A stretch of DNA of 47,220 nt, from the NCBI GenBank assembly GCA_022572355.1, contig JACZWC010000035.1:1-47220 (forward strand). Reading direction: 5' to 3'. Origin of the DNA: Bacteroidota bacterium. GTDB lineage: Bacteria; Bacteroidota; Bacteroidia; NORP154. The notes below the pieces were generated by a model. It was not told the origin of the DNA, did not search any database, and worked only from the letters and a program-made list of their open reading frames with translations. Shown here piece by piece: positions 15,026-25,196 of this stretch (positions are counted from its first letter, which is position 1; every line of letters begins with the position of its first letter). Made by a program: the position numbers and the translations under genes.

Positions 15026-17995
15026 CTAGAGCACGGATACTTTTTTAACAATGACCTCATTGCTCTTTTCATCTTGAATGCGCAAATAGTAGATACCACT
15101 CTCTATTGTACCGATTGGAATATCCAGGTGGTCCATGAACTTGTTTTTGTAAACGACTTGGCCCATTGTGTTGATCAGCTCCACCTTATAATTTTCATTT
15201 TTATTCATGTAAATGGAGATCGTTTCAGTAGCGGGATTTGGATAAATCAATGCATCCAAACTGGACTCAGATTGAATTTCTTCATATCCAGCTATCATGC
15301 CCGGCTTAAAAATTGGAAAATCTATGTTAGTTGGATACACAGTAGAAAATGAAATTCGCTGCACCGCCGTTCGTGGCTCCATATCAACACCATTAAACGT
15401 GTATTTCCGTCCATCTCCGGGCTTTCTTCTGAAGAATTCACCATCGTGTATGGGCAGGTTGGGATTAACCTGGTATCGGTTGAAATTAGAGCTGCTGATT
15501 AAAACTTTGATTTTATGATCTTTTCCCCATGTATAGGCCAATGGCATCATCTTAAATTTGTATTCGTACGTTTGGCCAATATTAATATTGGAATAGGGGA
15601 TAAAATCTATTGAGTCCTTCACTTCCCCCAGAGGAAAACTGGTGTAGCTGTGGTAATCGTTCATTCCGTATCTTCCGAGTACCAATCCTCTGGCGTAATT
15701 TCTTGCCCTGGCGTTCACACATCCGCTGGCCACGAAGAACTCACGGCCATCAGGATAAACGTCGAGTATCCTGATAAAAAAGTCTGTATCTGTTGGGCCA
15801 CTGGTAACTCCACCGGGGTTTGTCTTGGCATATATTGTAGCCACCGGAAACCCGATGACACACATTGAATCTGCAATAGGAGCCGAGGTGTACTTCAACA
15901 CTCCCTGCCTGTCCATCGTATATTTTGCGTACTTCGGATCCGCCAAATTCATTTGCCCCTGGCTATCCTTATCGTCTTGTGGCGTTCTGACGATCATGTT
16001 TGCTCCACCAACTGTAATCACCGGATCATCGGGGTCGTGAACATATATACCATATCCCTCATCCGTAACAGGCGCTGTATAATTGAATGTGCCATTTTGG
16101 TGCATGTACATGCTTTTCCATTCAATGTCGTTTACAAGCGGAAAAGTATCGGAGCTAAACCAATAGTTGCCCACATTGTCATTAGCGGGAATGCTGTCAC
16201 CGTTCGGCCCCACTACATAAAACCGAACATTCGGAATACTATCGGCAAAATCCAAATTTGGAATTGGCAGGATTGGTTTTCCATCCAGGCCGTCAATAGC
16301 AGGATTTGGCAAAGCAGGTATGTCAATATCACCTTGATATACTGTTGAATTGAAAAAGGTTTCTCTAACATGAATTGGAAAATTATCCAAACCTCCAACG
16401 CCATTCATGAAATCGAGCATTTTTTCAAATTTAATGAGATAGTTTCTATCTGCTGGTAACTTGATTTCGAAACCAGGAGCTAATGTTTGCCATTCATCGC
16501 TTTCGTGCAATATGAACTTAGGGTCGCCCAAATCCGTTCCAGGCACATTGTTCATGTTGTACCTGAACCAACTCAATATTTCGGTTTGCAATAATTCAGA
16601 GATTGGGACACTGTCCTCGCTGAATTCTATATTGCCAATAACATCCATCACATTCTTGGGATAGATCATGTCGCCGGTTTCTCTTGTACCAATGGTTTGA
16701 TGCGCCCAGGGCCCGATCACAATTTTTTGCAGCTTTTTGTTGGGAAGGGAATCTTTTAAATATTTGCGCATGTATGCCCAGGTTTCCAATTGCCCATCTA
16801 CAAAAATGTCCCACCATCCGCTTATATTGTAAGCAGGCACTTCCATGTTCTCATAGCGGCTGTACTGTCCGTTGGCATCACCTTCACCCAATGCGTTGAC
16901 AGGAGCCCGGCTTATGTCCATGTCAGCCCTGCCCCTTGAAGTTGGGTAGTAACCGGCCACATCTATTTCTCCATTTTCCTTTGCGTATCGCACCGAGCAA
17001 AAATGATCGATAGCGAGGTTGGCTGCATCAAATTTGTTGTTCAGATTATAGTCAAAAGATGTGTGAAGTGAATTTTGTATATCCGTATCATAAGCAATAG
17101 AATCATCGTCAATACCTGTGAAGATCTGCCCCTTCAACCACCCTGTCACCAAACGGTCCCTGAGTACGCCATTTTGAAATCCTGTGCTCTTGTAAAACTC
17201 CCCAGGTGCTACAATAGGTAAAATACATCTTACTCCGGGTTGACTGGCATTCATCTTATGGGCTGCCACAGCCTGGAATTGATTGTAACCCAGAGCTGAA
17301 GCCCCAAATAAGCCAATGATCCCGTGGGTCATTTTGTCCACTGTGTCGATGATACCATCATTGTCCAGGTCATAGCTTCTGTACAGATCGTTTAAGATAA
17401 ACTGAATGCTGTTGTAACCATCTTCATGCTTGTTGCCATTCAATGAATCGGAAAGTGCGGTTACATCCAACACATGTTTGACGTTCGCATGATAAGGGTT
17501 TTTGTTCCATGCATCACTGTATAACGGTAAATAAACGCCCTCCGAAGAATACCGTCCACGCTGATCCTGGTAGGCAAATGCATATCCAAATAGCGAGACC
17601 ACTCCAGCAGCATCTGCGCCCTTTTTGCCATACGGTGTTCTTACAAATATGATGGGAAGCTTGTACGGATTTGGATTGATACCTCCGTTGATCGAGTCGT
17701 AGATTACAAGTTGCTTGTCCTTTGATATAATCTTGAGTTCTGTAGTATAAGGAGTCGTCTGTCCATAATCAATCTCAATAGGAGTGATAAGATCATCCTG
17801 AGGAATAGGCAGAAAAATATCGGTCATGAGCTTGATGCCGTCCGGCATTACAAAGGGAATAGTAAACTTGGTTGACAATTCAGATATGTCATCGAACTTC
17901 CCATTATTCGCGGTCTGGGAAAAACACAAATTGCTCAATGCAATGCAAGCAAATAGTAAAAGCGTATGATTAACGAATCTCTTTAGCTTTTCCAT
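15026..17995 (-). CDS. CocE/NonD-type hydrolase (X-Pro dipeptidyl-peptidase S15 family) with T9SS type A domain
   Basis: 989 residues. A signal peptide (1-26) is followed by the S15/CocE start (FVMPDGIKLMTDIFLP, about 48-63) and RTPYG. QDQRGRYSSEG (143-153) is the family oxyanion-region motif. The likely triad is Ser233 in GASALG, Asp396 in GWWD and His432 in GPWAH. A calcium-loop-like DLDNDGIIDTVD (209-220) sits just before the nucleophile. A PepX_C-like beta domain follows, and the last 72 residues from YPNP form a T9SS sorting domain. Relatives cleave acyl-Xaa-Pro peptides or esters such as cocaine and glutaryl-7-ACA; here the enzyme should be secreted or surface-bound. It is the downstream member of a tandem pair with the gene at 18090. 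Confidence 0.88.
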   Translation of the reverse strand: MEKLKRFVNHTLLLFACIALSNLCFSQTANNGKFDDISELSTKFTIPFVMPDGIKLMTDIFLPIPQDDLITPIEIDYGQTTPYTTELKIISKDKQLVIYDSINGGINPNPYKLPIIFVRTPYGKKGADAAGVVSLFGYAFAYQDQRGRYSSEGVYLPLYSDAWNKNPYHANVKHVLDVTALSDSLNGNKHEDGYNSIQFILNDLYRSYDLDNDGIIDTVDKMTHGIIGLFGASALGYNQFQAVAAHKMNASQPGVRCILPIVAPGEFYKSTGFQNGVLRDRLVTGWLKGQIFTGIDDDSIAYDTDIQNSLHTSFDYNLNNKFDAANLAIDHFCSVRYAKENGEIDVAGYYPTSRGRADMDISRAPVNALGEGDANGQYSRYENMEVPAYNISGWWDIFVDGQLETWAYMRKYLKDSLPNKKLQKIVIGPWAHQTIGTRETGDMIYPKNVMDVIGNIEFSEDSVPISELLQTEILSWFRYNMNNVPGTDLGDPKFILHESDEWQTLAPGFEIKLPADRNYLIKFEKMLDFMNGVGGLDNFPIHVRETFFNSTVYQGDIDIPALPNPAIDGLDGKPILPIPNLDFADSIPNVRFYVVGPNGDSIPANDNVGNYWFSSDTFPLVNDIEWKSMYMHQNGTFNYTAPVTDEGYGIYVHDPDDPVITVGGANMIVRTPQDDKDSQGQMNLADPKYAKYTMDRQGVLKYTSAPIADSMCVIGFPVATIYAKTNPGGVTSGPTDTDFFIRILDVYPDGREFFVASGCVNARARNYARGLVLGRYGMNDYHSYTSFPLGEVKDSIDFIPYSNINIGQTYEYKFKMMPLAYTWGKDHKIKVLISSSNFNRYQVNPNLPIHDGEFFRRKPGDGRKYTFNGVDMEPRTAVQRISFSTVYPTNIDFPIFKPGMIAGYEEIQSESSLDALIYPNPATETISIYMNKNENYKVELINTMGQVVYKNKFMDHLDIPIGTIESGIYYLRIQDEKSNEVIVKKVSVL

Positions 17996-17997
17996 AT

Positions 17998-18086
17998 GAT
18001 GACAAACGATGACTATAACTATAACGATGACTCTGGAAGAGGAGTCCTTAACTCATACTTGTCATTGTCATGGTCACCGTCATGGT
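17998..18086. repeat. Spacer with repeated ATGAC motifs in inverted orientation
   Basis: The gap between the two hydrolase paralogues has ACGATGAC twice in the left half and GTCAT repeatedly in the right half (around 18060-18085), so the halves are imperfect reverse complements and could form a long hairpin. The ATGACG character recalls the Asp-codon microsatellite at 25830. Confidence 0.4.
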
Positions 18087-18089
18087 AAT

Positions 18090-21000
18090 TTAATTAATTG
18101 AGATCTTTCTCACAATTATCTTATCGCTTTTTAGGTCATTTATGCGAACGAAATACATTCCTTGGCTCAAGCCCTCGAGAGTGATCTCTGTTTTATCCAT
18201 AAACTTCTTACTCTGCAAATGTTGCCCCATCATGTTGATAAGGGTCAAATTGTACTCTCCGTTTTTGTTCATATAAATGTACAAATCACTTTGAGCCGGG
18301 TTGGGATAGACTAAGGCATCCAGTTCCGTTGCAAGAGTTACTTGCTTTGTATAGGCTACCACTCCAGGTGTGAATATTGGCAGATCAATATTTGTTGGAT
18401 ACTGATCAGAAAAAGCAATTCGCTGTACCGCTATTCTCGGTGACATCTCCACACCTTCGTAGGTATATTTCTTACCATCTCCAGGCTTTCGTCTAAAGAA
18501 CTCCCCTGGCATGATGGGAAGATTTGGATTCACCTGGTAGCGCGTGAAATTGCTACTGCTGATCAGAATTTTGATCTTGTGTCCATCTCCCCAGGTATAA
18601 GCAATGGGCATCATCTTAAATTTATATTCATAAATATCACCGATGTTGATATTGGTAAAAGGAATATCCTGGATACCGTCTGATGGTTCATCTGAAGGAA
18701 ATCCTTGGTTGTGATAATCAAAGGAACCGTTGACCCCCAATACCAATGCCCTGGAATATTTTTGTGCCCTTGCGTTGATGCACCCTTCTACGACGAAAAG
18801 CTCTCTGCCATCAGGAAAAACATCCAATACCCGAATAAAGAAATCGGTATCTGTTGGTCCTGAAGTTACACCCCCAGGATTGGTCTTGGCATATATTGTA
18901 GCCACCGGAAAACCAATGATACACAGTGAGTCTGCAATCGCTGCGCTTGTGAAAGAAACGACTCCCTGTCTGTCCATGGTGTATTCCGCATACAGCGGGC
19001 TGGCAAGATCCATTTGCCCCTGGCTGTTCTTATCATCCTGAGGGGTTCGCACGATCATGTTGGCTCCGCCGGTGGTCAGGATCGGATCATCCGGATCATG
19101 CACATATATTTGATAGCCTTCATCAGTGCTTGGTGCAGTATAGTTCAAAGTATTGTTCTGATGCATGTACATCTTTGTCCATTGAATGTCATTGATCAAC
19201 GGAAAGCTGTCAGATGAGAACCAGTAATTGCCAACTGTATTGTCCATTCCGTCCCCTACTACATAAAACCTATAAGGAGGAGCAATAGTAAAATCAGAGA
19301 AATCTTTATCCTTAGGAGGCTTAATTTCTACATTGTCAAGTCCTGGCAGCAATGAATTGGGATTCGCTGGAATAGCGAATGTCATCGATATGATACCGCC
19401 GTTTAGTGATATTTCCACATCAATTGGCGGAAGCCCGGCATATCCAGACAGAAAGTTGATAAAGTCTTCGAAAGGAATAAGATAATCTTTGGCGGGAACT
19501 CGTATGCTGTCAATATTGCCGTTACCTCCGGGCTGCCAGTTCTTGCTTTCTGGAATAAATACTTTTGGCTCGCCATATCCTTTTGAATAATTGAGGTTGT
19601 GCCGGTACCAACTGACAATGTCCGACCCAAAGATATCCGTTAGAGGTAGCGTGTCGTCGCCAGTGGCGCTGATATCCAATCCCAGGGCATCATAAACATT
19701 GTCGGGATAAGTTTGATCACCGGTCTCCAGGCTTCCAATGGTTTGATGTGCCCATGGGCCGATTACTACTTTTTGCAATTTTCTGATTGCAGGAGCAGCA
19801 TATTTGCGCATCAGATTGTTGGTCTCAATCTGCCCGTCTACAAAGATGTCCCACCAACCAAAGAGATGATAGGCCGGTACTTGCATATTCCGGTACCTGC
19901 TATAGGCTCCGTTCATATCCCCTTCACCCCATTGATCAACTGTGGCGCGGCTCGCATCCATATCTCTTCTGCCAATAGAATTTGGATAATATCCAGCTAC
20001 ATCATTAGGGGTAGGCCTGAACATGGTAAAATGGTCAATGGCCTCTGTGGCAGCATCAAATTTATTGTTGTTGCCATAGTCATATGACGTGTGAATGGTA
20101 TTATGAACACCTTTGGGATTCCCGAACAACTCATCCATATTGCGGAAATAATTAGCTCCATTTAGCTGGCAGGTATCGCAATCATCATCTACACCCGTAA
20201 AAATCTGTCCTTTCACCCATCCGGTTACGATCCTGTCTCTGAAAACACCATTGTGGTAACCAGTAAATCTCATGTGCTCGTTGGTTCCAACAATAGGTAA
20301 AAGGCACTTTAATCCTGCCTCGAGTGTATCAATCCAATGTGCAGCTGCCTGCTGATATTGGGTATTTGCGAGCGCTGAAGCTCCAAAGCATCCAATACTT
20401 GGTGTTGGCACTGGAAAAGTATCTAACACACCGTCGTTGTTGTAATCATACACCCTCATCAGGCGATTGTTACCATAAATGGTATCCAGGTCACCATCGA
20501 GGTCGATATCATAAACAATTGCCGAATCTTTCAGCCATGCCATGGAGGGATCATATTCATAAGCTCCAGTCATGTACCTGATGCTGTTGTATCCGTCCTC
20601 ATGAAAGTTTCCATGTTTTGGATCCCCAATTGGTGTTTGGCGGTCAAGCACATGTCCCCACGTTGGATGGTAGGGATCTTTGCTCCAACTATCGCTGTAC
20701 ATGGGCATGTACACACCTTCTGATGCATAGCGCCCTCTCATGTCCTGCATAACAGCTGTATTTCCAAGCAACGTCATCAATGCCATGGCATCTTCTCCTG
20801 TTTTATCATAAGGGGTCCTGGTAAAGATCACAGGCAACTGGTAGGGGTTGGGGTTGACAACTAAATTTTGCTTGTCGTAATAGTTCCACTTGAGTTTTAG
20901 AGGACTCGTGCTAAGTGTATCTGGCAATGTGATAGAATCGTAAATGATTATCTGCGTTCCTTTTTTGATCAATTCTATATTGAATGAATCCAATATTGGA

Positions 21001-21230
21001 AAACCTCCGATATTGGTGTCGATGGTGATCATATAAGTGAGGCAATCAGATAATACCGGTAGGTAAACATCTGTCATCAGTTTTATTCCATCGGGCATGG
21101 TAAATGGAATTTCCATGATCGTTGCAAATTCCGCTATATCGTCTATCTGGCCATTATTAGCAGTGTTCTGCCCAATAGTGGTAGCGGGTAAAATAAATAG
21201 CAACAGCAGTAAGGCAAAGAAGTTTTTCAT
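18090..21230 (-). CDS. CocE/NonD-type hydrolase with T9SS type A domain, tandem paralogue
   Basis: 1046 residues, closely similar to the protein encoded at 15026. Signal peptide 1-20, FTMPDGIKLMTDVYLP about 43-58, MQDMRGRYASEG (161-172), nucleophile Ser285 in GASALA (the family's second Gly is Ala here), Asp461 in GWWD and His495 in GPWAH. It has two calcium-loop-like motifs, DIDLDGDLD (241-249) and DYNNDGVLD (262-270), and a Cys-containing insertion (DDDCDTCQLNG, 348-358) where the paralogue is shorter. The C-terminus is a T9SS sorting domain starting at YPNP. It is 94 bases upstream of the paralogue in the same direction. The reaction is probably hydrolysis of peptides or esters outside the cell; the substrate is unknown. 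Confidence 0.88.
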   Translation of the reverse strand: MKNFFALLLLLFILPATTIGQNTANNGQIDDIAEFATIMEIPFTMPDGIKLMTDVYLPVLSDCLTYMITIDTNIGGFPILDSFNIELIKKGTQIIIYDSITLPDTLSTSPLKLKWNYYDKQNLVVNPNPYQLPVIFTRTPYDKTGEDAMALMTLLGNTAVMQDMRGRYASEGVYMPMYSDSWSKDPYHPTWGHVLDRQTPIGDPKHGNFHEDGYNSIRYMTGAYEYDPSMAWLKDSAIVYDIDLDGDLDTIYGNNRLMRVYDYNNDGVLDTFPVPTPSIGCFGASALANTQYQQAAAHWIDTLEAGLKCLLPIVGTNEHMRFTGYHNGVFRDRIVTGWVKGQIFTGVDDDCDTCQLNGANYFRNMDELFGNPKGVHNTIHTSYDYGNNNKFDAATEAIDHFTMFRPTPNDVAGYYPNSIGRRDMDASRATVDQWGEGDMNGAYSRYRNMQVPAYHLFGWWDIFVDGQIETNNLMRKYAAPAIRKLQKVVIGPWAHQTIGSLETGDQTYPDNVYDALGLDISATGDDTLPLTDIFGSDIVSWYRHNLNYSKGYGEPKVFIPESKNWQPGGNGNIDSIRVPAKDYLIPFEDFINFLSGYAGLPPIDVEISLNGGIISMTFAIPANPNSLLPGLDNVEIKPPKDKDFSDFTIAPPYRFYVVGDGMDNTVGNYWFSSDSFPLINDIQWTKMYMHQNNTLNYTAPSTDEGYQIYVHDPDDPILTTGGANMIVRTPQDDKNSQGQMDLASPLYAEYTMDRQGVVSFTSAAIADSLCIIGFPVATIYAKTNPGGVTSGPTDTDFFIRVLDVFPDGRELFVVEGCINARAQKYSRALVLGVNGSFDYHNQGFPSDEPSDGIQDIPFTNINIGDIYEYKFKMMPIAYTWGDGHKIKILISSSNFTRYQVNPNLPIMPGEFFRRKPGDGKKYTYEGVEMSPRIAVQRIAFSDQYPTNIDLPIFTPGVVAYTKQVTLATELDALVYPNPAQSDLYIYMNKNGEYNLTLINMMGQHLQSKKFMDKTEITLEGLSQGMYFVRINDLKSDKIIVRKISIN

Positions 21231-21374
21231 AGTTGTATGGGCTGGTGATGAATTTACGTTATGTATACAATATTAAGCACAAATTGCCTCATTTGCAATC
21301 AGATGTGCCTGTAGTTCCCACTTTATTATTCACTATTTTCGGCTGACCAATCTAAAACTTGAAGTATTGAGCAT

Positions 21375-22619
21375 ATGTGGACGAGGATAGTTTTTATTAC
21401 AGTCATATTTTTCCTGATTGATTTTTACTTTTTCCAGGCAGTAAAAACAGTAACTCAGAACTTCTCCGGAAACAAGAAACTGCTGGTCTATCTATCCTAT
21501 TGGGGCATAACATTATTGAGTATTGGATTTGCTGTTGCCTACAATTACCTGCCATCAACCGGGCCTTTAAAGGGAATCAGGCTCTACGGAATGTCAATTA
21601 TGGTCATGTTCATGATCTGTAAGGTGTTGGGAATACTACCTATTCTAATTGATGATATTGTACGGTTTCTTAAGTTCATAGTCCAATTATGTATCAGAGA
21701 ACATGGGGTAGCCTCGGGGGGAAGCCCGATCACCAGGGTTAAATTCCTAAGTCAGATCGCGTTGCTGATGGCTGCTGTTCCAATGGCTACCTTTTTGTTT
21801 GGGATGGTTGGCGGCGCTTTCAATTATCAGATAAGAAGAGTCAGGATTAAACTTCCCAATCTTCCTGAATCATTTAGAGGATTTAAGATCGTTCAAATTT
21901 CGGACATACACATAGGTAGTTTTGTATCCGCCAAACCATTAAAAACGGCCTTTGCCATGGTTGCAGAGCAAAAGCCAGATGTTATCTTGTTTACCGGCGA
22001 TTTGGTCAATAATCTCGCTGAGGAAGCTGAGGAATTTCTGGAGCAATTATCCTCTCTATCTGCACCTATGGGTGTATTCTCGGTATTGGGGAATCACGAC
22101 TACGGCCATTATGTAAGGTGGAAAGACGAGAGCGAGAGAATTGCCAATGTCAATAAGTTAAAACAACTGCAAAAGGATGTGGGCTGGAAACTTCTCATGA
22201 ATGAAAGTCACATACTGGAAAAGAACGGAGAAAAGCTCGCTTTGATCGGTGTGGAAAACTGGAGTTCTAAGATGAATTTCCCTAAATATGGGCAACTGGC
22301 AAAGGCTCATGCTGAAACTGAAGGTGTACCCTGCAAAATTTTGATGTCTCACGATCCTTCGCATTGGGAGGCGGAGATAACCGAACAATTCAAAGACATA
22401 AGCCTTACACTTTCAGGGCATACCCACGGCATGCAGTTTGGCATTGAAATCCCGGGGTTTAAGTGGAGCCCTGTTCAATATGTTTACAAACAATGGGCTG
22501 GATTGTATCATAAAGATGATCAATATCTTTACGTAAATCGAGGCCTGGGTTTTATCGGATATATGGGTAGGGTAGGGATTATGCCCGAGATTACGGTTAT
22601 AGAACTTGACAGGGCTTAG
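21375..22619 (+). CDS. Membrane-anchored metallophosphoesterase (YkuE/YaeI-like)
   Basis: 414 residues. The first 150 contain about four membrane helices, followed by a calcineurin-like phosphoesterase domain. Metal-binding motifs are intact: SDIH (176-179), GD (208-209), GNHD (239-242), SHDP (His326) and GHTH (348-351). The N-terminal membrane part followed by this catalytic domain is the common YkuE/YaeI-type arrangement; characterised relatives are membrane-associated phosphoesterases acting on lipid or other phosphodiesters. It is divergent from the hydrolase pair with a 144-base gap. The ATG at 21375 precedes the first helix directly. The substrate cannot be decided from sequence. Confidence 0.88.
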   Translation: MWTRIVFITVIFFLIDFYFFQAVKTVTQNFSGNKKLLVYLSYWGITLLSIGFAVAYNYLPSTGPLKGIRLYGMSIMVMFMICKVLGILPILIDDIVRFLKFIVQLCIREHGVASGGSPITRVKFLSQIALLMAAVPMATFLFGMVGGAFNYQIRRVRIKLPNLPESFRGFKIVQISDIHIGSFVSAKPLKTAFAMVAEQKPDVILFTGDLVNNLAEEAEEFLEQLSSLSAPMGVFSVLGNHDYGHYVRWKDESERIANVNKLKQLQKDVGWKLLMNESHILEKNGEKLALIGVENWSSKMNFPKYGQLAKAHAETEGVPCKILMSHDPSHWEAEITEQFKDISLTLSGHTHGMQFGIEIPGFKWSPVQYVYKQWAGLYHKDDQYLYVNRGLGFIGYMGRVGIMPEITVIELDRA

Positions 22620-22660
22620 ATTTTTTGATATCTTCCACACATCTAATAATTACTGAATAA

Positions 22661-25156
22661 ATGAAAGAGCCATTTTTGATAAAACGCAAACTCCAGATTA
22701 TACTTCTGGTTACTTTTCTAATTCAAATTATGTTGTTTGCCAATAATTTGAATGCTCAAACTTACGAATGGGCAAACGGCGTAGGAAGTAGCCTTGGTGA
22801 CTATGGCTATGGCATAGCGGTCGACCAGCTTGGAAACACCTACATTACGGGTGCTATTTATGACACTGCTGACTTTGACCCGGGTCCAGGTATTGCGAAT
22901 CTCACTTCAGCTGGAAATTTTGACATTTGCATTGCCAAATACGACCCCAATGGAAATTATATCTGGGCAAAGAGTATGGGTGGGACGGCCAGTGATTATG
23001 GATCCGGAATTGCAGTTGATGCGAATGGTAATACTTACATAACAGGTTACTTTTCGGCAACAGCTGATTTTGATCCCGACACGGGAATTGCTGATACGGC
23101 CAACCTCACTTCTGCAGGGGGAAATGATATTTTCCTGGCTATGTACGATGCAAGCGGTAACTATCTATGGGCAAAAAGACTCGGCTCTTCCGGAAACGAT
23201 ATTAGCAGAAGCATTTCTATCGATAATGGCGGAAATGCTTATGTGGCAGGGCTCTTTTCAGGAACAGTTGACTTTGACCCAGACACTGGCACTTTTAACC
23301 TCACTTCTGCTGGTAATAGTGATGTATTTATCGCAAAGTACGATGCCAATGGCAATTACCTCTGGGCAAAGAATATGGGCGGATCAGATTTTGATGAAAC
23401 ACTGAGTTTGGCTATAGACAATGCGGGAAATACCTACATAACGGGTTACTTTGGTGATACTGCCGACTTTGACCCTGGTCCAGACACCGCTAACCTCGTT
23501 TCGGCGGGGAGTTATGATATTTTCTTCGCAAAATATGATTCCAATGGCAATTATCTGTGGGGAAATAGTATAGGTTCAGCGAACAGTGACAACGGTAAGG
23601 GAGTTGTTGTAGATGATGCTGGGAACACCTATATCACAGGATTCTTTTCGGGAACAGCTGATTTTGACCCGGGCCCAGACACTTCCAATCTCACCTCTGC
23701 CGGAGGCATTGATATTTTCTATGCTAAATACGACAGTGGAGGCAACTATCTTTGGGCTAGGAGTATCGGCGATACATTAAATGACTATTCCTACGGTATT
23801 GACGTCGATAATATGGGAAATACCTATATCACCGGTTATTATGAGGGAATAACGGATTTTGACCCGGGTACGGACACCGTAAACCTCTCCTCATCTGGTG
23901 GCTATGACCTCTTCTTTGCTAAATATGATACCACTGGTAATTATGTCTGGGCTCAAAGAGCTGGTGGTGTTGGCTTAGATGCTGGCCGAAGCATAGCGCT
24001 TGATGATAGTGGACATGTTTATCTCACCGGTTTCTTTGGAGATACAGTAGACTTTGACCCAGGTGCCGACACAGCCAATCTTATGTCGGTGGGATTTTCT
24101 GATATATTTATTGGGAAATATTCAAACAATTGTGCAGGTTTTGATGCAGGTATCGTTAAAACTGATGCCACGTGTAGCGGAGTTAGTGATGGCATGGCTT
24201 CTTCTACGCCGGTTAATGGTACCATGCCGTATACTTATTTGTGGTCAAATACAGAGACAACCGACAGCATTGATAGCTTATTGGCTGGTACTTATTTAGT
24301 TACAGTAACCAGTTCCATTAATTGTTTTGTAATTGACACTGTAGTCATTAGCAATTTGATATTGATACAAAGTTCCGTAGGCGCTGCGATCTGTACCGGT
24401 GACAGCATTCTACTGGGCGGAAGTTATCAAACCACGGCGGGAAGTTACATGGATTCAATGGTTTCTGTGAATGGCTGCGACAGTTTAGTTGTAACTACCC
24501 TGTCCATAAATCCGTCTTATGTTACCTCAGACTCTACTACAATTTGTGCGGGAGACAGTATTCTGCTCGGTGGGTCATACCAAACCATTGCAGGTAACTA
24601 TACAGATTCAATGTCTAGTATGTCTGGATGTGACAGTGTGGTTACAACAACACTTACTATTGATTCCCCGCCTTCTGTGAGCTTTTCTGGCCTTGATAGT
24701 GTGTATTGCTCAACAGATGCGGCCGTAACGATGATTGGCTCACCGGCTGGCGGAACCTTTAGCGGAACAGGTGGAGTAGCAGATAGTTCATTTTATCCGG
24801 TAACAGGGGTGAACACCTATACAATAACTTACACATATACGGATGCCAACAATTGCATCGGTAGTTTTTCTCAAGTTGTTGAAGTCATTATCTGTACGGG
24901 AATTGAGAACTTGGGCATTGAAGATGTAATTGACATCTACCCCAATCCCAGCAGGGGAGTGTTCACTTTATCTTTCTCAGCTGAGCCGAAGGATGCAAAG
25001 CTCACTATCTATCAATTCAATGGGCAGGTCGTTTATGAAGATGTGCTCAATACAAAAACCGTGGAAATTGATTTGAGCAACAAAGCCCCCGGACTGTACT
25101 TAATAGAAGTTGAGCATCGGGGTGTGATTACTAAAAAGAAGATTGTTATTGAATAA
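22661..25156 (+). CDS. SBBP seven-bladed propeller protein with T9SS type A domain
   Basis: 831 residues. A signal peptide (about 1-33, ending LNAQ) is followed by seven repeats of about 65 residues, each with D or N, GNTYITG, ADFDPG, NLTSAG, D-IF-AKYD and GNYLWAK elements. This is the SBBP (beta-propeller) repeat, and seven copies would close one propeller. Next are a SprB-type repeat (TDATCSGVSDG ... PYTYLWS), two copies of a CxGDSILLGGSYQT module, a further Ig-like domain and a T9SS sorting domain from YPNP to the C-terminus. It is likely secreted or surface attached. The ligand is unknown. It begins 41 bases after the metallophosphoesterase gene, but a functional link is not evident. Confidence 0.85.
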   Translation: MKEPFLIKRKLQIILLVTFLIQIMLFANNLNAQTYEWANGVGSSLGDYGYGIAVDQLGNTYITGAIYDTADFDPGPGIANLTSAGNFDICIAKYDPNGNYIWAKSMGGTASDYGSGIAVDANGNTYITGYFSATADFDPDTGIADTANLTSAGGNDIFLAMYDASGNYLWAKRLGSSGNDISRSISIDNGGNAYVAGLFSGTVDFDPDTGTFNLTSAGNSDVFIAKYDANGNYLWAKNMGGSDFDETLSLAIDNAGNTYITGYFGDTADFDPGPDTANLVSAGSYDIFFAKYDSNGNYLWGNSIGSANSDNGKGVVVDDAGNTYITGFFSGTADFDPGPDTSNLTSAGGIDIFYAKYDSGGNYLWARSIGDTLNDYSYGIDVDNMGNTYITGYYEGITDFDPGTDTVNLSSSGGYDLFFAKYDTTGNYVWAQRAGGVGLDAGRSIALDDSGHVYLTGFFGDTVDFDPGADTANLMSVGFSDIFIGKYSNNCAGFDAGIVKTDATCSGVSDGMASSTPVNGTMPYTYLWSNTETTDSIDSLLAGTYLVTVTSSINCFVIDTVVISNLILIQSSVGAAICTGDSILLGGSYQTTAGSYMDSMVSVNGCDSLVVTTLSINPSYVTSDSTTICAGDSILLGGSYQTIAGNYTDSMSSMSGCDSVVTTTLTIDSPPSVSFSGLDSVYCSTDAAVTMIGSPAGGTFSGTGGVADSSFYPVTGVNTYTITYTYTDANNCIGSFSQVVEVIICTGIENLGIEDVIDIYPNPSRGVFTLSFSAEPKDAKLTIYQFNGQVVYEDVLNTKTVEIDLSNKAPGLYLIEVEHRGVITKKKIVIE
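22760..24131 (+). repeat. Seven in-frame SBBP propeller repeats
   Basis: Seven units of about 195-204 bases encode the propeller blades. Each contains GNTYITG or a close variant and a DFDP motif. Copy number was counted by eye from the translated sequence. Confidence 0.8.
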
Positions 25157-25196
25157 TCTAAAGAGGAGGTGCTGTTTCCAATACGTTATTTGATGT

